From: an uncultured Bacteroidales bacterium
GTDB taxonomy: Bacteria; Bacteroidota; Bacteroidia; Bacteroidales; UBA932
Direction: 5' to 3'
NCBI GenBank assembly: GCA_946627685.1
Contig: CAMOVV010000033.1
Location: 1-8,796, forward strand
DNA length: 8,796 bases
Of the stretch, positions 6,481 to 8,796 are shown in pieces (the stretch's first letter is position 1; every line of letters begins with the position of its first letter). The notes beneath the pieces are model-generated. The model did no database searches. It was not told the origin of the DNA and was given only the letters and a program-made list of their open reading frames with translations. A program made the position numbers and the translations under genes.

Positions 6481-7929
6481 TTATTTCCAAAAAACCGGCT
6501 GTCCGCTGACGTCGCGGCCGAGTATCTTTTCAAGGTTGGCCTTGGCGACCTCGAAATCGTAGATGGCCTGGGAAACGGCCAGACGGGACTGGGTGAGGCC
6601 CAGCTGGGCGTCGTTGAGGTCGGTGATGGTGCTGCGGCCCACGTTATATGACTTCTGGGCGATGTCGTAGGCCTTGCGGGCGGTTTCAACCGCGTCCGAC
6701 GCAGCCGCGAAGGATTTCATCTTGGTCTCCATCGTGTTGAGGTACTGGCGGATGCCTATCTTCAGCTGGCGCTCGGTGTCAGCCCTCTGGAGGTTAAGCT
6801 CCTCGGCCTGAATTCTGGCAGCCCGGAGGTCGCTGGACCTCTTGCCTCCCGAGAAGATGGGGATGCTCAGCGAAAGACCGACGAAGGAATAGGGAGTCCA
6901 GCGGTACTCGCTGAACTTGAAATCGTTGGTCATGGCGTTGAAGCTGTAGGAGAAGGACGCCGCAAGGGTAGGGAGGAAGGCGTACTTCTGCATCTTGACG
7001 TTGTTTGCCAGTTCTTCGGCCTGGATGGCGAGCTGACGCATCGTGGAGTTGTAGTCAAGGTCCATTGACGAGGCCTCGTTGACATCGTAGAGCATGCTCT
7101 TCCCGTAATCTTCCAGGGAACCTGCCACATCTATATCCATGTCCAGGTCCACTCCCATGACGGCCTTCAGCTGCCAAAGGGCGAGGATGACCGAACTCTC
7201 GGCGTTATAGACGTTGGGAACGGCGTTGGACACGGACGCCTTCGCCCTCGTAAGCTCGAGGTCAGAGGCCTTCTGGGCGTTATGCCTTTTCTCGGTCTGG
7301 GCATAATTGGCCATGGCATTGTCGAACACTTCCTTATACACGTTCAGGGCTTCCTTGGCCAGAAGGACCGAATAGAAGGCTTCCTTCACCTGCGTTACCA
7401 TATCTATACGGGAGGAACGGGCCTTTTCCACGGCCAGCTCAACCTCCTGTCCAGAAATCTGTATTCCCTTCCAGAGCTGGGCGTTCACAAGGGGCATGAC
7501 GGCTGAAATGCCGCCGCTGAAGGTGTTCCAGCGGCCGACCTCGATTCCTCCGCCGGAAGAGGAACCCGACTCCGGAGCCGGAATGTCCGCCGCGGCGGCG
7601 CCTTCCGTGCCTTCACCGGGGATTTCCCCCTCTCCGCCCATGCCGGAAAACGCCGACATGTCGAAGTCCATGTACATGACCTGCTTTTTTATTGTCCTCT
7701 GGAACGACCCGGTCGCATCGACCTGGGGAAAAAGGGAGGCATAGGTCCCTTTGCGGGCGTATTCGGCTCTCTCGATTTCCTTGTCCGCAACCTTCACCGA
7801 CACGTTCTCGCTGAGAGCGATCCTGAGGGCATCCTCAAGGGATATGAGGGTCGGCGAGGCTTCCTGCGCCTGCAGGCAGGCGGAAAATGCGGAAAGGAAC
7901 GCCACGACGGATAAAAGTTTCTTATTCAT
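6481..7929 (-). CDS. TolC-family outer membrane efflux protein
   Basis: The outer membrane and periplasmic tunnel of the pump. It has 482 residues with a Sec signal peptide (1-21, ending A-C-L-Q-A/Q22). Two structural repeats follow. The first has the start L31-E-D-A-L-R-I-A-L, helix 40-65, an outer membrane strand pair at about 66-150 and helices 150-255. The second has helix about 285-318, strands about 319-360 (with P355-I-F-S-G-G-K) and helices 362-470. The motif pair S426-Y-N-V-G-R-S-T-I-T-D-L and D439-A-Q is typical of OMF proteins. The loop of the first strand pair (about 86-130) is expanded and low-complexity, rich in Met, Gly, Glu and Ser. C18 lies in the signal region but has no convincing lipobox (F-S-A-C followed by L-Q-A-Q), so lipidation is possible but less likely. 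It is the first gene of the efflux operon. Confidence 0.94.
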   Translation of the reverse strand: MNKKLLSVVAFLSAFSACLQAQEASPTLISLEDALRIALSENVSVKVADKEIERAEYARKGTYASLFPQVDATGSFQRTIKKQVMYMDFDMSAFSGMGGEGEIPGEGTEGAAAADIPAPESGSSSGGGIEVGRWNTFSGGISAVMPLVNAQLWKGIQISGQEVELAVEKARSSRIDMVTQVKEAFYSVLLAKEALNVYKEVFDNAMANYAQTEKRHNAQKASDLELTRAKASVSNAVPNVYNAESSVILALWQLKAVMGVDLDMDIDVAGSLEDYGKSMLYDVNEASSMDLDYNSTMRQLAIQAEELANNVKMQKYAFLPTLAASFSYSFNAMTNDFKFSEYRWTPYSFVGLSLSIPIFSGGKRSSDLRAARIQAEELNLQRADTERQLKIGIRQYLNTMETKMKSFAAASDAVETARKAYDIAQKSYNVGRSTITDLNDAQLGLTQSRLAVSQAIYDFEVAKANLEKILGRDVSGQPVFWK

Positions 7930-7951
7930 ACAATAAAATAATTACTAACCA

Positions 7952-7959
7952 CGAAATTA
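7952..7959 (-). promoter_or_regulatory. Weak candidate -7 element for the efflux operon
   Basis: The 55-base gap between the ABC gene stop and the TolC start is AT-rich, unlike the flanking genes. On the coding strand it holds TAATTTCG, one mismatch from TAnnTTTG, 22 bases before the ATG. A TTTTTTG run lies upstream at 7971-7977, but the spacing of 11 bases is too short for a normal -33/-7 pair. A promoter here is plausible from composition and gene layout; its exact position is uncertain. No operator palindrome is obvious. Confidence 0.3.
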
Positions 7960-7984
7960 TCTTACTGTAACAAAAAACATTCCT

Positions 7985-8796
7985 TTAACGTTCCAATAAA
8001 AGACGGTTTTCGCAGAAGTCCGAAATCTTTTGCCTGTGAGTGATGAAAATCATCGTTTTCGCCTCCTCTCCGGCCGTCAGTCCACGCATCAGGCGGTCCT
8101 CCGTGTCAGGGTCGAGGGAAGAGGAAAACTCGTCCAGGAGAAGGATGCTTCCGGGACGGAGGAGCCCCCTTGCGATGGCGAGCCTCTGGGCCTGTCCTTC
8201 GCTGAGTCCGGCCCCGCCTTCCCCGCAAACGGTGTCCAGGCCGTCCGGCAGGTCGAAAACGAACTCGGCGGCCGCCGTACGGAGGGCATGGAACATCTCC
8301 TCTTCCGTAGCGTCAGGCTTCCCGAGCCGAAGGTTCTCCCGGATGGTTCCGCTGAAAAGGGAGTTTCCCTGAGGAACATACACGAGGTTCCGCCTCGTGA
8401 GGGCCGAGGCCTCCGCCTCTTTCCCTTCCCCGTAGAGCACGACCCTTCCCTCGGACGGGGACAGAAGGGCCATCATCAGCCTTATGAGGGTGCTCTTTCC
8501 GACTCCGGTCTCCCCCACTATCGCGGTGCGGCTCCCCGGAGGGAAATCGAAGCTGAAATCCTTGAAGATATAGCGGCTCTCGTCGTCATACCTGAACGAG
8601 ACCTTGTCAAGACGGATTCCGGCCGTTCCGGGTATCACGACAGGGTCTCCGGATACTTCCCTGGGTGTGGCCTCGAGGGCCATGAGCCTGTCTATGGAAG
8701 CGGTGGCGTTGGCAAAGGAAGGAATCTGCCTGGTGAGGCGCAGGGTGGGGTTCTGAATCTGGCCCACGAGCTGGAGGAAGGCCGTCATCACGCCGA
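7985..8796 (-). CDS. ABC exporter, C-terminal part with complete ATPase domain (5' end outside window)
   Basis: The frame is open to the right edge, so the start and most of the membrane domain are outside. A GTG at 8791-8789 is only an internal Val codon and numbering here starts from it. Residues 1-40 look like the end of the last transmembrane helix and the linker to the ATPase. The ATPase shows A-loop Tyr68, Walker A G93-E-T-G-V-G-K99-S-T, Q-loop Gln141 in V-P-Q-G-N, signature L196-S-E-G-Q200, Walker B I216-L-L-L-D220-E221, D-loop S-S-L-D227 and H-loop His252. All catalytic residues are present. The signature has Glu where Gly is canonical (LSGGQ). The domain resembles MsbA-like or peptide/bacteriocin-type exporters that fuse membrane and ATPase domains. 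The substrate is unknown. It ends 55 bases before TolC in the same orientation. Confidence 0.88.
   Translation of the reverse strand, partial: GVMTAFLQLVGQIQNPTLRLTRQIPSFANATASIDRLMALEATPREVSGDPVVIPGTAGIRLDKVSFRYDDESRYIFKDFSFDFPPGSRTAIVGETGVGKSTLIRLMMALLSPSEGRVVLYGEGKEAEASALTRRNLVYVPQGNSLFSGTIRENLRLGKPDATEEEMFHALRTAAAEFVFDLPDGLDTVCGEGGAGLSEGQAQRLAIARGLLRPGSILLLDEFSSSLDPDTEDRLMRGLTAGEEAKTMIFITHRQKISDFCENRLLLER

Noticed and set aside
5752..6651. Plus-strand open frame of about 299 codons opposite the adaptor and TolC genes
   Set aside because: It crosses the junction of two well-supported minus-strand genes, has no recognisable family, and its composition is that of an antisense shadow.
7930..7984. 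Possible terminator of the ABC gene (TTTTTTG run)
   Set aside because: No GC-rich inverted repeat precedes the T-run on the coding strand, so an intrinsic terminator is not supported.
8489..8515. Possible degenerate ABC ATPase because of the LSEGQ signature
   Set aside because: Walker A Lys, Q-loop Gln, Walker B Asp-Glu and H-loop His are all intact. A single Gly to Glu change in the signature is not evidence of inactivity.

Overview
The window looks like a chromosomal segment of a fairly GC-rich member of the Bacteroidota, probably Bacteroidales. The basis is indirect. The gene starts are AT-rich and mostly lack Shine-Dalgarno sequences. A TAnnTTTG-type -7 promoter element precedes the thioredoxin gene. 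The proteins also read like Bacteroidales versions of their families, including a PF13568-like outer membrane barrel and a small protein directly behind an RND permease. All eight genes lie on the minus strand, so transcription runs from the right edge to the left. There is almost no non-coding DNA: the two largest gaps are 55 and 51 bases. I see no RNA gene, mobile element, CRISPR array, long repeat or clear terminator.

Right part (8796 to 7985): the C-terminal end of an ABC exporter, including its complete ATPase domain. Its 5' part lies beyond the right edge.

Centre (7929 to 2010): a compact four-gene operon for a tripartite efflux pump. In order it encodes a TolC-type outer membrane factor, a lipoprotein periplasmic adaptor, a 1036-residue RND inner membrane permease, and a 97-residue soluble protein with a predicted ferredoxin-like (PII-like) fold. 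The gaps are 15, 14 and 2 bases. The first three genes are the complete export duct. The fourth is not a standard RND subunit and is the most interesting item here. The order OMF-adaptor-permease matches what I recall for the XepCAB pump of Porphyromonas gingivalis.

Left part (1958 to 1): a second likely transcription unit with its own promoter element. It holds thioredoxin, an outer membrane beta-barrel protein whose start overlaps the thioredoxin stop (ATGA), and a long-chain trans-polyprenyl diphosphate synthase. The synthase is nearly complete and open at the left edge, and it probably makes the menaquinone side chain.

No wholly new multi-gene system is evident. The points worth a second look are the PII-like partner of the RND pump, the altered proton-relay positions of the permease, an extra cysteine pair in the thioredoxin that recalls human thioredoxin Cys62, and a Met/Gly/acid-rich loop in the outer membrane factor.
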